Source: Planomonospora sp. ID82291 (lineage in GTDB: Bacteria > Actinomycetota > Actinomycetes > Streptosporangiales > Streptosporangiaceae). Taken from it: a stretch of 64,000 bases of DNA. The DNA is taken from NCBI RefSeq assembly GCF_015711645.1, contig NZ_JABTEX010000003.1, positions 1,116,001 to 1,180,000 of the forward strand, in the 5' to 3' direction. How positions within the stretch are numbered: the stretch's first letter is position 1; each line of letters opens with the position of its first letter. The translations under genes and the position numbers were made by a program. The notes beneath the pieces were generated by a model. That model saw nothing but the letters and a program-made list of their open reading frames with translations, searched no databases and was not told the origin of the DNA. This document shows positions 1 to 9,700 of the stretch, piece after piece.

Positions 1-1
1 C

Positions 2-2935
2 GTCGTGGTCGCCGGCGCCGGCCCGAAGGACTCCAACGGGGCGGGCAAGTCCTCGTTCATCGCGATGATCACGGCCCTGCTCGGCGACGAGCAGTGGCGT
101 TTCGCCTCCGGCGCCAAGTCGGTCGCGGAGCTGCTGTTCAACGCCGAGCTCGCGGCCGGAGGCGGCGGGCGGACGTGGGCCAGCGCCGGGCACGGCTACA
201 TCGTGGGCGTCTTCGACCACCCCCGCGTCCGGGAGGCCGGACTGCCCGACGCGGTGACCGTGTGGCTGCGGGTCAACCAGGAGGCGCCGCACCTGGAGGT
301 CCGGTGGACCCGGGGGGTGCGGATGGCCGCCGCCGCCTCGGAGGCCGAGCGGGTGGTCCGGGCCGACGAGATCTGGGCGGGCCTGCCGCGGTCGGCGGGG
401 CGGCGGGACGTGGTCGCGCGCGACCTGACCAGGTTCCTGTACGGCGACCGCGTGCGGTGCGTGTCGTTCCTGTCCACCTCGGTGCGGAGCAAGGTCGCCA
501 CGAACCTGCTCTCCCAGCCGCTCAACGAGATCTCCCCCGAGCGGGTCTTCGAGGCCGTCGCCGCGCTGACCGGGCTGGACGCCGAGCTCGACCAGGAGCG
601 GGAGGCCCGCCGCGACGAGCACGCCAAGCGGGTGCGGGCGGCGCGGGCCGTCGAGACGCTCAAGGAGTTCGAGGACGAGTCCCGGGCCCTGCTGGAGACC
701 TTCGACCGGCGCGACCGCGCCCGGGTGCGGCTGGCGGACGCGCTGCGCTGCTGGAGGGGGCGGCAGGCGCGCAGGCTCGGCGACGCGGTGCTGCGGGACG
801 AGGCGCTCGCCGCCGACCTGGAGGACCTGCGCCGGTCGGGCGAGCGGGCGGCCGGGGAGATCGAGGCCGTCCGCGCGGAGATCGCCGCGTTGAAGGACGA
901 CACGCTGGACCGGAGCCTGGCCGAGGCCCGTGCGGAGCTGGCCGCCCTGCAGGCCCGCGCGGCCCGGCTCGACGCCGACCGGGCGGTGGCGGAGAGCGCG
1001 GCGGACGAGCTGCGCGGCCGGATCCCCGGCCTGGAGGAGCGGCGGCGGCTGGCCGACGGCCGCGACGTGCCCGCCGCCGAGGACGGGCTGGCCCGGGCCC
1101 GGGCCCGGCTGGGCGAGGCGCTGAAGGCGCTGGGCGTGGCCGACCGCGAGGTCGCGGACGCCGGGGCCGCGCTCGGCGACGCCGAGAGCGGTCCGGCCGC
1201 CGCCCAGCTTCGGGCGCTCGCCGAGGCGGGCGTGGGCGCGACCGGGCTGCTCGACGCGATCGACGTGGCCGAGCACGCCCGGGACGGCGGACCGGCGGGA
1301 GAGGCCCCGGCGGGCGGACTCTCCCGGGGAGGCGCTCCGGCGGGCGCTCCGGCAGGCGCTCCGGCAGGTGGGGACGCCGCGCCGGGGAGCGGGGCGGCGG
1401 TTCCGGCCGCCGTCACGGGCGCCCGGGGCTGGCCGCAGGAGCACGCGGTCGTCGTGGACGCCGCCGACCTGGAGGCGGCGGCGCGGGCCCTGTCCGCACT
1501 GCCCGGCTCGGTGCTGGTCAGCGCGGCGGGCGTCACCGTGGTGGGAGCCTTCGCCGCGGTGGCCACCGGCCGGGAGAGCCGGATCAAGGCCGCCGAGCTG
1601 CGCCTGCACCGGGCGCGCGACCTGCAGGAGGAGGCCGCCGAGGCCGTGCGGGCCGCCGAGGACGCGGTGGCCGAGGCCGGGCGGCGGCTGGAGGGCGCCC
1701 GGGCCGCCGTGCAGCTGGCCGACGTCGAGCGGCGGCTGGCCGACCGCAGGGCCCGGTTGACCGAGCTGACCGGGGCGCTGGCCGAGATCTCCCCGGCGGT
1801 GGCGGAGGCCGAGCGGCGGGCGGGCGCACTGGACTTCCGCTCCCGGACCAGGAACATGGAGATCGAGCGGCTGGAGGGGCTGCGCGCCCGGCACGCGGCC
1901 GACCGGGACCGGGCCGGGGCGCAGGCCGCCGCGGTCGCGGCCGAACGCGAGGCGCTCGGCCTGGAGGCGCTGACCCGCGAGTGGGGCGGCACGGCCGAGC
2001 AGGCGCGCGACTGGTTGCGGGAGCTGCCCGAGGACGAGCGCCCGCTGACCGCCGAGGAGTGGTGGCGGACGGCCGAGCGCCGCCTGGACGAGGCGCTGCG
2101 CGACGCCTTCCCCGGTGAGGACGCCGAGACGCCGGAGGAGCTGCGGTTCCTCCTCCGGCAGCGGACCGAGCCCGGCGCGGGCCGGACCGCGCGGGAGCAG
2201 GCGACCTTCCCCGGCGTGTGCGCGGCGCTCTCGTCCTACCTGCGCGGCCAGGAGGAGTACGAACGGCACCAGCGCCGCCAGATCGAGGCCCAGCTCGCCA
2301 CCCGGCAGCGCGACCTGGCCGTCGCCGCCAAGGGCGCCGAGGAGGCGGCCCGGTCCACCGCCGTGCACCGGTCGGCGCTGACCGCGGCGATCAAGGCGCG
2401 GCTGACCCGGGTGGCCGAGGAGTTCGACAAACTGGACACCGCCTACGGCGGGTACGGCGCGACGCTGGAGTTCCCGGTCCCGCCCGCGCCGGCCGACCCC
2501 GAGCAGCGCTGGGCCTGGCGGGTGACGCCCAAATGGCGCCGGGGCGAGGGGCAGTCCTTCGTGCCGTACAACCGCCGGGCCAACACCGCGCTGATGGACG
2601 AGAAGGCCGTGAAGCTGGTCTGCGCGGCGGCGATCGCCTCCTCCGGCGGCGGACACCTCTGCCTGGTCCTGGACGAGCTGGGCCGCAACCTCGGCAAGGA
2701 GCACCGGCGCGAGGCCGTGGCGCTGTTCCGGCGGATCGGCGAGACCTACGGGATCACGGTGATCGGCGCGCTCCAGGACGACATGGAGCCCTACGCGGTG
2801 GACGCCTGCGGGCAGTACGTCAAACTGCGCCGCTCCTCCGACGCCATGCCGTACAACGAGCCGCCGGTGATCATCGGTCATGACCGGCACGCCGAGCGGG
2901 TGCGCGCGCTCGCCGCGGTGGTGTCCCGGCCCTGA
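2..2935 (+). CDS. SMC-like coiled-coil ATPase (5' end outside window)
   Basis: The reading frame is open to the left edge, so the true start lies outside. A Walker A sequence (DSNGAGKSS) sits in the first 20 visible residues, and a Walker B sequence (LCLVLDELG) sits near nucleotides 2661-2680. Between them lies a long Ala/Glu/Arg-rich coiled-coil region, as in SMC, RecN, SbcC or MukB-type ATPases, interrupted by a Gly/Ala/Pro linker at about 1280-1420 that would suit a hinge. The usual LSGGQ/LSGGE signature is not evident: the stretch before Walker B reads RRANTALMDEKAVKL. The protein probably binds or organises DNA. A condensin-like, Wadjet-JetC-like or repair role cannot be told apart without the upstream genes. 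No JetD-like gene follows; the next gene is an ABC transporter. Confidence 0.8.
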   Translation, partial: VVVAGAGPKDSNGAGKSSFIAMITALLGDEQWRFASGAKSVAELLFNAELAAGGGGRTWASAGHGYIVGVFDHPRVREAGLPDAVTVWLRVNQEAPHLEVRWTRGVRMAAAASEAERVVRADEIWAGLPRSAGRRDVVARDLTRFLYGDRVRCVSFLSTSVRSKVATNLLSQPLNEISPERVFEAVAALTGLDAELDQEREARRDEHAKRVRAARAVETLKEFEDESRALLETFDRRDRARVRLADALRCWRGRQARRLGDAVLRDEALAADLEDLRRSGERAAGEIEAVRAEIAALKDDTLDRSLAEARAELAALQARAARLDADRAVAESAADELRGRIPGLEERRRLADGRDVPAAEDGLARARARLGEALKALGVADREVADAGAALGDAESGPAAAQLRALAEAGVGATGLLDAIDVAEHARDGGPAGEAPAGGLSRGGAPAGAPAGAPAGGDAAPGSGAAVPAAVTGARGWPQEHAVVVDAADLEAAARALSALPGSVLVSAAGVTVVGAFAAVATGRESRIKAAELRLHRARDLQEEAAEAVRAAEDAVAEAGRRLEGARAAVQLADVERRLADRRARLTELTGALAEISPAVAEAERRAGALDFRSRTRNMEIERLEGLRARHAADRDRAGAQAAAVAAEREALGLEALTREWGGTAEQARDWLRELPEDERPLTAEEWWRTAERRLDEALRDAFPGEDAETPEELRFLLRQRTEPGAGRTAREQATFPGVCAALSSYLRGQEEYERHQRRQIEAQLATRQRDLAVAAKGAEEAARSTAVHRSALTAAIKARLTRVAEEFDKLDTAYGGYGATLEFPVPPAPADPEQRWAWRVTPKWRRGEGQSFVPYNRRANTALMDEKAVKLVCAAAIASSGGGHLCLVLDELGRNLGKEHRREAVALFRRIGETYGITVIGALQDDMEPYAVDACGQYVKLRRSSDAMPYNEPPVIIGHDRHAERVRALAAVVSRP

Positions 2936-3205
2936 CGCCGCACCGGCCGCCGCCCGCCGGCCCGCGCGCCCCCTCGCTCTCCGGCCCGCACGCCCACCGC
3001 CCCGTCCTCGCCCACCGCCCCGTTCGCCCGTTCGCCCGCGCCGGGGGGCCGCTCCCCCTTTACGCCGGGTGCGGGTCGTGACAGGCTCCGCCCCAGACGC
3101 GGATCTTGAGGAGACCGGGCTCACGTTCCGTTCGACGCCCGACGTCCTCGTCCGCCGGTGGGCGGGGCGGGAGCCTCTCGACCGGAAGGCGCGCAGGAGA
3201 GGGAC

Positions 3206-4111
3206 GTGAAGATGATCCGGGTGGACGGCCTGACGAAGCGCTTCGGCGGCAGAACGGCGGTGGACGGTCTGACGTTCACCGTCGGACCGGGCCGGGTCAC
3301 CGGCTTCCTCGGCCCCAACGGGGCGGGCAAGTCGACGACCATGAGGATGATCCTCGGGCTCGACAGGCCGGACGCCGGAAGCGTGACGGTCGACGGCCAC
3401 GACTACACCGGCCTGCCCCGGCCCATGTACGAGGTGGGCGCCCTGCTGGACGCCCGCGCGCTGCACCGCGGGCGCACGGCACGCGACCACCTGCTCTGCC
3501 TCGCCCAGACCAACGGGATCCCGGGGCGGCGGGTGGACGAGGTGCTGGAGCTGGTCGGACTGGCGTCGGTGGCGCGCAAGCGGGCCGGCGGCTTCTCCCT
3601 GGGGATGGGCCAGCGGCTCGGGATCGCGGTGGCGCTCCTCGGCGATCCGCAGGTGCTGCTGTTCGACGAGCCGGTCAACGGCCTGGATCCCGAGGGCGTC
3701 AAGTGGATCCGCGAGCTGATGCGCGGGCTGGCCGCCGAGGGCCGCACCGTCCTGGTCTCCAGCCATCTGATGAGCGAGATGGCGCAGACCGCCGACCACC
3801 TCGTCGTCATCGGCAGGGGGAGGCTGATCGCGGACATCGGGATCGGCGAGTTCCTCCGGCAGGGCTCCAACGTGCTGGTGCGGGCGGACGATCCGGATCG
3901 GCTCGTCCCGCTCCTGATCGAGGCGGGCGGCGCCGTCCGGCAGGGCACCGACGGCTCCTTCATCGTCACCGGGCTGGAGACCCGGCGGATCGGCGAGACC
4001 GCGCTGGCCGCCGGGGTCGTGCTGACGGAGCTGACGCCGCAGCGCTCCCTGGAGCAGGCCTACATGGACCTGACCCGCGACAGCGTCGAGTTCCAGGCGA
4101 GCGCGGCATGA
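3206..4111 (+). CDS. ABC-2 type exporter, ATP-binding subunit
   Basis: This 301-residue protein is an ABC ATPase of the drug/antibiotic exporter class. It has Walker A GPNGAGKS at about 36-43, a degenerate signature (SLGMGQR), Walker B LLFDEP followed by the NGLD D-loop, and an SSHLMSE H-loop. A C-terminal domain of about 90 residues follows, as in NatA/DrrA-type subunits. I chose the GTG at 3206 because an AGGAGAGG ribosome site lies just upstream; the ATG at 3212 is an alternative. The stop overlaps the permease start (ATGA), so the two are translationally coupled and form one transporter. The substrate is unknown. Family assignment is firm. Confidence 0.93.
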   Translation: MKMIRVDGLTKRFGGRTAVDGLTFTVGPGRVTGFLGPNGAGKSTTMRMILGLDRPDAGSVTVDGHDYTGLPRPMYEVGALLDARALHRGRTARDHLLCLAQTNGIPGRRVDEVLELVGLASVARKRAGGFSLGMGQRLGIAVALLGDPQVLLFDEPVNGLDPEGVKWIRELMRGLAAEGRTVLVSSHLMSEMAQTADHLVVIGRGRLIADIGIGEFLRQGSNVLVRADDPDRLVPLLIEAGGAVRQGTDGSFIVTGLETRRIGETALAAGVVLTELTPQRSLEQAYMDLTRDSVEFQASAA

Positions 4112-4884
4112 GCGCCGCCATCGCGGACACGATGCGCTCGGAGTGGACCAAGTTCCGCTCGATCCCCTCCAACCTGCCCACGCTGCTGGCGACCGTCGCC
4201 GTCATGGTGGGCACGGGCGCGCTGACCGCCGACCGCGCGGCCGAAGGCCACCGGGCGGCGGGCGCCGCGTTCGACCCCGCCTACCTCAGCATGTACGGCG
4301 GGTTCCTGTTCGCGCAGATCAGCGTGGGCGCGCTCGGTGCGCTGGCGGTGACCTCCGAGTACGCCACCGGGATGATCCGCACGAGCCTGACCGCGGTGCC
4401 GCGGCGGGGACGGCTGCTGGCCGCCAAGATCGGAACGTTCGGCCTGATCGCCCTGGTCACCGGGGAGGCCGCGAGCTTCGGCTCGTTCCTCCTCGGCCAG
4501 ACCGTGATCGGCGCCGCCGGCGCTCCGGCCGCGGCACTCGGTGACGCCGGCGTCCTGCGCGCCGTCGTCGGCATGGGCCTGGTCTGGACCCTGGTGGGTC
4601 TCACCGGCGTGGCGCTGGGCTTCCTGCTGCGCGACACGATGGCCGCCACGACCGTGGTGGCGGTCGTCGACTTCGTCATCCCCATCATCGGACCCCGGCT
4701 CATGCCCGAAGCCGTGGGGGACTGGGTGAGCACGTACTGGCCGGTCGCGGCCGGTCTGCGGGTCGCCACCACCGTCCCCGACCCGGAACGGCTGGCTCCC
4801 TGGACGGGGTTCGGCCTGATGGCCGCCTGCACCGCCGTCCTGCTGGCGGCGGCCTTCGCGGTGTTCCGCTCGCGGGACGCCTGA
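4108..4884 (+). CDS. ABC-2 type exporter, membrane permease subunit
   Basis: This 258-residue membrane protein starts with the MRSEWTKFRSIPSN stretch typical of actinobacterial ABC-2 permeases. It has about six hydrophobic segments, including runs around residues 20-40, 60-85, 105-130, 150-175 and 225-255. It overlaps the ATPase gene by four bases (ATGA), so the two subunits are made together. It would form the export channel in the cytoplasmic membrane. The substrate is not indicated, and no dedicated regulator is adjacent. Transcription continues towards a convergent gene, with a decayed sbcC fragment in the gap. Confidence 0.9.
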   Translation: MSAAIADTMRSEWTKFRSIPSNLPTLLATVAVMVGTGALTADRAAEGHRAAGAAFDPAYLSMYGGFLFAQISVGALGALAVTSEYATGMIRTSLTAVPRRGRLLAAKIGTFGLIALVTGEAASFGSFLLGQTVIGAAGAPAAALGDAGVLRAVVGMGLVWTLVGLTGVALGFLLRDTMAATTVVAVVDFVIPIIGPRLMPEAVGDWVSTYWPVAAGLRVATTVPDPERLAPWTGFGLMAACTAVLLAAAFAVFRSRDA

Positions 4885-4924
4885 CGGCGGCGGTCCCGGC
4901 CCCTGCGGTCCATCCCCGGCATCA

Positions 4925-5052
4925 GCGGTCCGCCCCGGCCCGGCCGTCGAGGATCCGCAGGCCGAACCCGCCGCCCGAACGGCTCCGGTCGCCCGCCGCT
5001 CGGCGAGGCTCCCGGTGATGCGTGCCGTTCGGCGGCGGGCCGCCACCGGTCC
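4925..5052 (-). pseudogene. Decayed partial duplicate of sbcC with internal deletion
   Basis: This 128-bp stretch matches the C-terminal coding part of the sbcC gene in the same orientation. Positions 4925 to about 5010 match 7053 to about 7132, and the remainder to 5052 matches about 7286-7334. The intervening 154 bp are missing. In the intact gene the two break points share the 8-bp direct repeat GCGCGGCG (7125-7132 and 7279-7286), which suggests deletion by slippage or recombination between short repeats. Reading the fragment on the minus strand gives DRSRSGGGFGLRILDG, against DRSRSGGGLGLRILDG in SbcC. It has no start or ribosome site and is not expected to make a protein. Confidence 0.85.
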
Positions 5053-5064
5053 GCCGGCGGTCTC

Positions 5065-5463
5065 TCAGAGGAGGCGGGTCGCGCAGCCCAGACGGTGTCC
5101 CGTCCGCACGAGGCTCTCGGCGAACCCCTGCCGCGTACGGCCGGCGAAGCCGATGAAGAAGCGGTTGGCCAACGGCACACCCCACCGCATCCATTGCGCG
5201 ACGTTGAAGACCCGGTGCACGAGCAGCGTGCCCTCGGGATGCGGTTCGACGCTCCACTCGCCCCGGTACCACCAGCCGCCCTGCAGGGAGACGGTGTGCC
5301 CGGTGACCTCCGCGGTGGAGGTGTGACCGGGCAGGTCCTCGACGGTGAAGCGGCCGGTCCGCCCGCGGTCGGGCAGCAGCGCCCCGGCCAGGTCGTCGAA
5401 GACCGCGGCGGGCGGTGCCTCGACGATCCCGGCGACCTCGGTGATCAGCTTCTTCCCGCTCAC
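5065..5463 (-). CDS. SRPBCC-fold (polyketide cyclase/START-like) protein
   Basis: This predicted 132-residue soluble protein has the pattern of SRPBCC ligand-binding proteins: an N-terminal IVEAPPAAVFDDLAG strand-helix, a central WWYRGEWSVEPHPEGTLL hairpin, and a long C-terminal helix (ANRFFIGFAGRTRQG). The GTG start at 5463 overlaps the stop of the upstream gene as GTGA, so translation is coupled to the SnoaL-like protein. Such folds bind small hydrophobic molecules or act as cyclases or lipid-transfer proteins. No substrate can be named. It probably belongs to the same small operon as the next gene and sits downstream of a PadR regulator. Confidence 0.8.
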   Translation of the reverse strand: MSGKKLITEVAGIVEAPPAAVFDDLAGALLPDRGRTGRFTVEDLPGHTSTAEVTGHTVSLQGGWWYRGEWSVEPHPEGTLLVHRVFNVAQWMRWGVPLANRFFIGFAGRTRQGFAESLVRTGHRLGCATRLL

Positions 5464-5861
5464 CGCGCCGCCCCGGTGCCGGGGAGGGACGACCTGGTGT
5501 TCTGGAAGGAGGCGAACCGCCGGCCCTCGGGCGTGCTGACCACGGTGAAGGAGACGATCGACTCGCGGAACTCGCCCGCCACCTCGGTTCCGCCTCCCGA
5601 GACCACCAGGACCACCCCGTCGGCCAGCGGCTTGACCTTGGCCCGGCCGTCCGGGTCGGACATGGTGGAGCCCTTGAGCGGGCCGTCGAAGAGCAGGCGG
5701 TGCGACGACTCGATGGCCGCCCGTCCCTCGCTGTGCATGCCGTTGAAGGCGATGTAGTCGGCGTCCTCGGTGAAGAGAGCGGCGTAGGCGGTGGCGTCGC
5801 CCGCGTTCCACGCCTCGGCGAGGCGGGTGAGCAGGCCGGTGATCTCCGTGTGCACGGACAT
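5460..5861 (-). CDS. SnoaL/DUF4440-like NTF2-fold protein (SgcJ/EcaC family)
   Basis: This 133-residue protein carries the hallmarks of the SgcJ/EcaC branch of the NTF2-like fold: an N-terminal helix ending in LAEAWNAGDATAYAALF, then EDADYIAFNG and a GRAAIESSHRLLFDG segment. The ATG at 5861 is preceded by AGAAGGAA at a suitable distance. These proteins are usually small ligand-binding or isomerase-like enzymes of unknown substrate, sometimes found in secondary-metabolite clusters. It is coupled to the SRPBCC gene by a GTGA overlap. The PadR gene lies 116 bp upstream on the same strand and may control it. Confidence 0.85.
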   Translation of the reverse strand: MSVHTEITGLLTRLAEAWNAGDATAYAALFTEDADYIAFNGMHSEGRAAIESSHRLLFDGPLKGSTMSDPDGRAKVKPLADGVVLVVSGGGTEVAGEFRESIVSFTVVSTPEGRRFASFQNTRSSLPGTGAAR

Positions 5862-5977
5862 GGCGCGATTCCTTCTGGTCGCGGCGCCTATCCTGGAGGT
5901 TGTGAGTCCAGACAGGGCGGGCGCCTTGTTCGGATGTCCGGCCGCCGGGGTGTTGGCGCACCCCGGCGGCCGTTTTC

Positions 5978-6580
5978 TCATGGCTCGCCGAGCACCTGCG
6001 ACAGCAGCTCCTGCCGGACGGTGCCCGACCAGTCGAGTTCGCCTGATTCCAGGCGGGTGACGACGCCCTGCACCCAGGCCAGCTCGGCCTCGTGGAGCGT
6101 GCGCTCGTAGTCCACCTCGATCATCAGGATGTCGGGCAGGCCGGCCTCCTCCATGACCCGCAGGTGGGCGTTCATCCCGGCCAGCAGCCCTTCGAGGGTC
6201 GCGGCCCTGGCGCGCAGGGCGCGCAGCGCGTCGGGCACCGGCAGGGTGCCCATGAGGGAGACGGCCGCGGTGAACCTCCGGCGGTCGGAGTCGGGGTTCT
6301 CCAGGAGCGCGCGGAGCCTGGTCGACAGTTCTCTGCGGCCCTCGTCGGTGATCTCGTAGACCGTGCGTTCCGGCCTGCGGCCCTCCCTGCTGGTTTCGAC
6401 CGGGACGATCAGGTCGTCGCCCGCCAGTCTTTCGACCGCGTGGTACAGGCTCCTGGGCAGCCCCGTCACGTAGTCCTTATGCGTGTCGACGATGAGGCGG
6501 TGAAGCTCGTAGGGATGGCCGGCGCGCACCGAGAGCAGGGCCAGCACGGTCAGGCCGACCAGATCGGGACGCCGCGCCAT
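5978..6580 (-). CDS. PadR-family transcriptional regulator
   Basis: This 200-residue repressor-type protein has the PadR winged helix at the N terminus (LVGLTVLALLSVRAGHPYEL, then LPRSLYHAVERLAGDDLI and the wing RPERTVYEITDEGRREL). A C-terminal helical dimerisation domain of the AphA type follows. Two ATGs are possible, at 6586 and 6580. The second leaves 7 nt behind the AAAGGAG site, while the first leaves only 1, so I chose 6580. A 21-bp imperfect palindrome at 6596-6616 overlaps its -10 element and fits autoregulation. The downstream SnoaL/SRPBCC pair is the likely co-regulated target. The effector is unknown. Confidence 0.92.
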   Translation of the reverse strand: MARRPDLVGLTVLALLSVRAGHPYELHRLIVDTHKDYVTGLPRSLYHAVERLAGDDLIVPVETSREGRRPERTVYEITDEGRRELSTRLRALLENPDSDRRRFTAAVSLMGTLPVPDALRALRARAATLEGLLAGMNAHLRVMEEAGLPDILMIEVDYERTLHEAELAWVQGVVTRLESGELDWSGTVRQELLSQVLGEP

Positions 6581-6595
6581 CGTCATGCTCCTTTC

Positions 6596-6616
6596 TATAT
6601 TGCAACATGCACTATA
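6596..6616 (-). promoter_or_regulatory. padR-type promoter with palindromic operator
   Basis: A 9-3-9 imperfect palindrome, TATATTGCA-ACA-TGCACTATA, has one mismatch between the arms. On the minus strand it covers the -10 TATAGT (6611-6616). A weaker -35 CGGACA lies at 6634-6639, 17 bp away. The AT-rich patch contrasts with the surrounding DNA. The position, directly before the PadR start, suggests autorepression. Confidence 0.65.
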
Positions 6617-6754
6617 GCAGTATTGGAGATCTCTGTCCGATCCGGATGTCCGCAGGCGTGAAAGAACCCTCATCCCGGCCGCGCGCGGGGCCCGGTGCGG
6701 CGAGTCCGGCCGCGCCGGGGGTTTCCGGCGCGGCCGGGTCACCCCGGACCGCGC

Positions 6755-9700
6755 CTACTGGTGGATGGTCGAGCCGTGCCGCTCCTTGCGGACGTGCAGG
6801 CGGGCCGGGATGCGGGTGCGCAGCTCGCCGACGTGGCTGACGATGCCGACGGCCCGCCCGCCGTCGCGCAGCCCGTCGAGGATGTCCAGGACGCCGTCGA
6901 GGGTGTCCTCGTCGAGGGTGCCGAAGCCCTCGTCGACGAAGAGCGTGCCGAGCTCCACGCCCCCGGCCTCGGCGGTGACCACGTCGGCCAGGCCGAGGGC
7001 CAGCGCCAGCGAGGTGATGAAGCCCTCCCCGCCGGACAGGGTGGCCGGGTCGCGGTCCACCCCGGTCCAGCCGTCGAGGATCCGCAGGCCGAGCCCGCCG
7101 CCCGACCGGCTCCGGTCGCCCGCCGCGCGGCGCAGGTCGTGCTGGAGGAGGTAGCGCCCGCCCGACATGTGGTCCAGGCGCTCGTTGGCCGAGGCGACCA
7201 CCTGGCGGAGCCGCTCGCCCAGGACGTAGGACGACAGCCGCATGCTCCACTGGTTGTCGGCGGAGTTGCCGCTGGTCAGCGCGGCGAGGCTCTCGGCGAT
7301 GCGGTGCCGTTCGGCGGCGGGCCGCCACCGCTCCAGGCATCCGGCCAGCTCGGCGCGGAGGGCGGCCAGCCGGTCGCGGCGCCGGCCGGCCCGGTCCGCG
7401 ACGGACAGCAGGGCGGCGTGCGCGGCACCGGCCGCGTCCCGGGCGGACTCCAGTCCGGCCAGGTCGGGTTCGGGCTCGGCCGCCGCGGCGATCAGCTCGG
7501 GGTCGGCGAGCCGGGCGTCGACGGCGGCGCGCTCCCGGTCGAGCGCCCGGAGGCGGTCGGCCTTCTCCTCCTGCTCCGCGGCGGGGCGAGCCGCGGCCCG
7601 GGCGTCCTCGATCCCGGCGAAACCCGCCTCGGCGGCCCCGGCCGCGGCCCGGACCCGGGCCGTCTCCAGCTCGTCCTCGGCGTCCCGCTCCCGCCGGGTG
7701 GCCTCCGCGGCCTCCCGCAGCAGCCCGGCCTCGTCGGCCAGCCGCTCCAGCCGGGCGGCCAGTGTGGGGTCCTGGCCCCGGGCCGCGTCCAGCCGCGCGG
7801 TCAGCAGGCCGATGTCCGCGGTGACCTTCTCCAGGTTCGCGCGGCGGGCCGACAGCGCCACCGCCAGTTCCCGCGACCGCTCCCGCAGCTCTTCCAGCTC
7901 GGCGGCCAGCCGCTCCGCCTCGGCTTCGAGTCCGGGCACGGCTCCGGCGGACTCCCGGAGCCCCTCCAGGGCCCGCTCCGCCCGGCGGAGCGCCTCCGCC
8001 GCCCGGCCCGCGGAGGACTCGGAGCCCTCTCCGCCGGCGCCCGGCCCGCCGTCCCCGGCCGCGTCGCCGGCGTCCCCCGCCGCGATGCCGTCCCCGTCCC
8101 CGACCGTGTCCCGGGCGGCGTCCCGGGCGGTGTCCCGGGCGGCGTCCCGGGCGGCGCGGAGACGGACGGCCAGCCGGGCCTGCTCGGCTCCGGCCCCCTC
8201 CCGCCGGGCCCGGGTCTCGGCCAGCAGGCCGGAGACCTCCTCCGCCCGCGCCCGCACGTCCTCCAGTTCGGCCGTGATCCGGTCCGTCTCGGCGGCCAGC
8301 CCCGGTTCGCCCGCGGCGGCCTCGGTCAGGGCGGCGAGCTCCCGCTCCGCCGCGGCGAGCGACTCCTCGGCCTGCCCGGCGGTGAGGCCGCCCGCGGCGG
8401 CGAGGGTCTCGTCCAGCCGGGAGGCGAGGTCGGCGACGGTGCTCTCGGCGTCCTGCCGCCGCTTCAGCGCCGCCTCGTAGGCGCTCTCGGCCGCTCGCTC
8501 GTCGTCGGGCGTGGGCGCCGCGTCGGCGGGGGCGGCCGGCGCGGGGTGGTCGGGCGAGCCGCAGACCGCGCAGGGGTCTCCGGGGACGAGCCGGGCGGCG
8601 AGCTCGGCCGCCATGCCGTCGATCCGGGCCTGGCGGACCCCCTGGAGCCGGTCGCGGGACTCCTGGGCGCGGTCGACGGCCTCGTTCCGGGCCCGGTGGG
8701 CCGCCTCCAGCCGGACCTCCAGGCCGTCGCGCCGCCGGACGGCGTCCCGTACGGCGGCGGCGGCGCGGACGGCGGTCCGGGCCGCGGGGATCCCGGCGGC
8801 CTCGGCGCGCACGGCGGCCAGCCGGGCCGCGGCCTCCTCCAGGGCGGCGGGCAGCCCCCGCCGGGCCTCGGCGAGCGCGGCCTCCTGCCCGGCCAGGTCG
8901 CGCAGCCGGGTGTCGAGCCGGGCGAGGTCCGCCTCCAGCTCCGCGAACCGGGCGGCGGCGTCCCTGGCCTCCTCCGCGGCGGGCAGCCGGGCCGCGTCCA
9001 GACGGGCGGCGGTGAGGCGGTCCTCCACCTCCGCCCGCAGGCCGGGCAGGACCGCCAGCCGCGCGTCCGCCGCGCTCTGCTCACCCGTCAGACGGGCGAT
9101 CTCCGCCTCCGCCCGCTCGCGGTCCCGGAGCAGCGCGGCCAGCCTCGGCTCCTCGGCGCGCAGCTCCTCCAGCCGGGTGATCTCGTCCAGCCGCTCGCGT
9201 TCCAGTGCGGTCAGGCGGTCGGGACCCGCCGGCCGGGCCCCGCCGTACCGGGGGTCCGGCTCCAGGAGGGGGGTGGCGCGGTTGAGCGCGTCGGCGGCCA
9301 GGCTGCGGGCCTTGGCGGCGGTCTCGGCGCGCTGCTCGGCCTCCCGGATCAGCGGGAGCACCCGGTCGGCCCGGGCCGCCTCGGCGAGGACGGCCTCCAG
9401 GTCGGCCCGTTCCTCGGCGCTCTCCTGCAGCGCCCGGCTCCGGGCGAGGGCCTCGGCGTGCCGCCGCCGCCGGTCGGCGAGCGCGACGCCGTCCTCCAGC
9501 AGCCGGCGGGCCCGCCGCGCCGCCGCCTCGCTCCCGGCGCACGCGGCGGCCGCCCGCGCCGCCGCCTCCTCCGCGAGCCCGGCCAGCGCCCCGGCCCATC
9601 CCAGCGGGTCGTCCTCCACCCACGCGGCCACGTCCCGCATCTCCGCGGTGTGCTCGGCGATGCGCTCCGCGGTGTGCTCGGCGGCCGAGGGCTCCGGCGC

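Noticed and set aside
2-2935. JetC of a Wadjet system
   Set aside because: No JetD-like gene follows and the upstream side is not visible. The Walker A context alone does not support this name.
3206-4884. Part of a biosynthetic gene cluster
   Set aside because: The ABC-2 pair, efflux pumps, methyltransferase and diiron gene are scattered and separately regulated, and no core synthase is present in the window.
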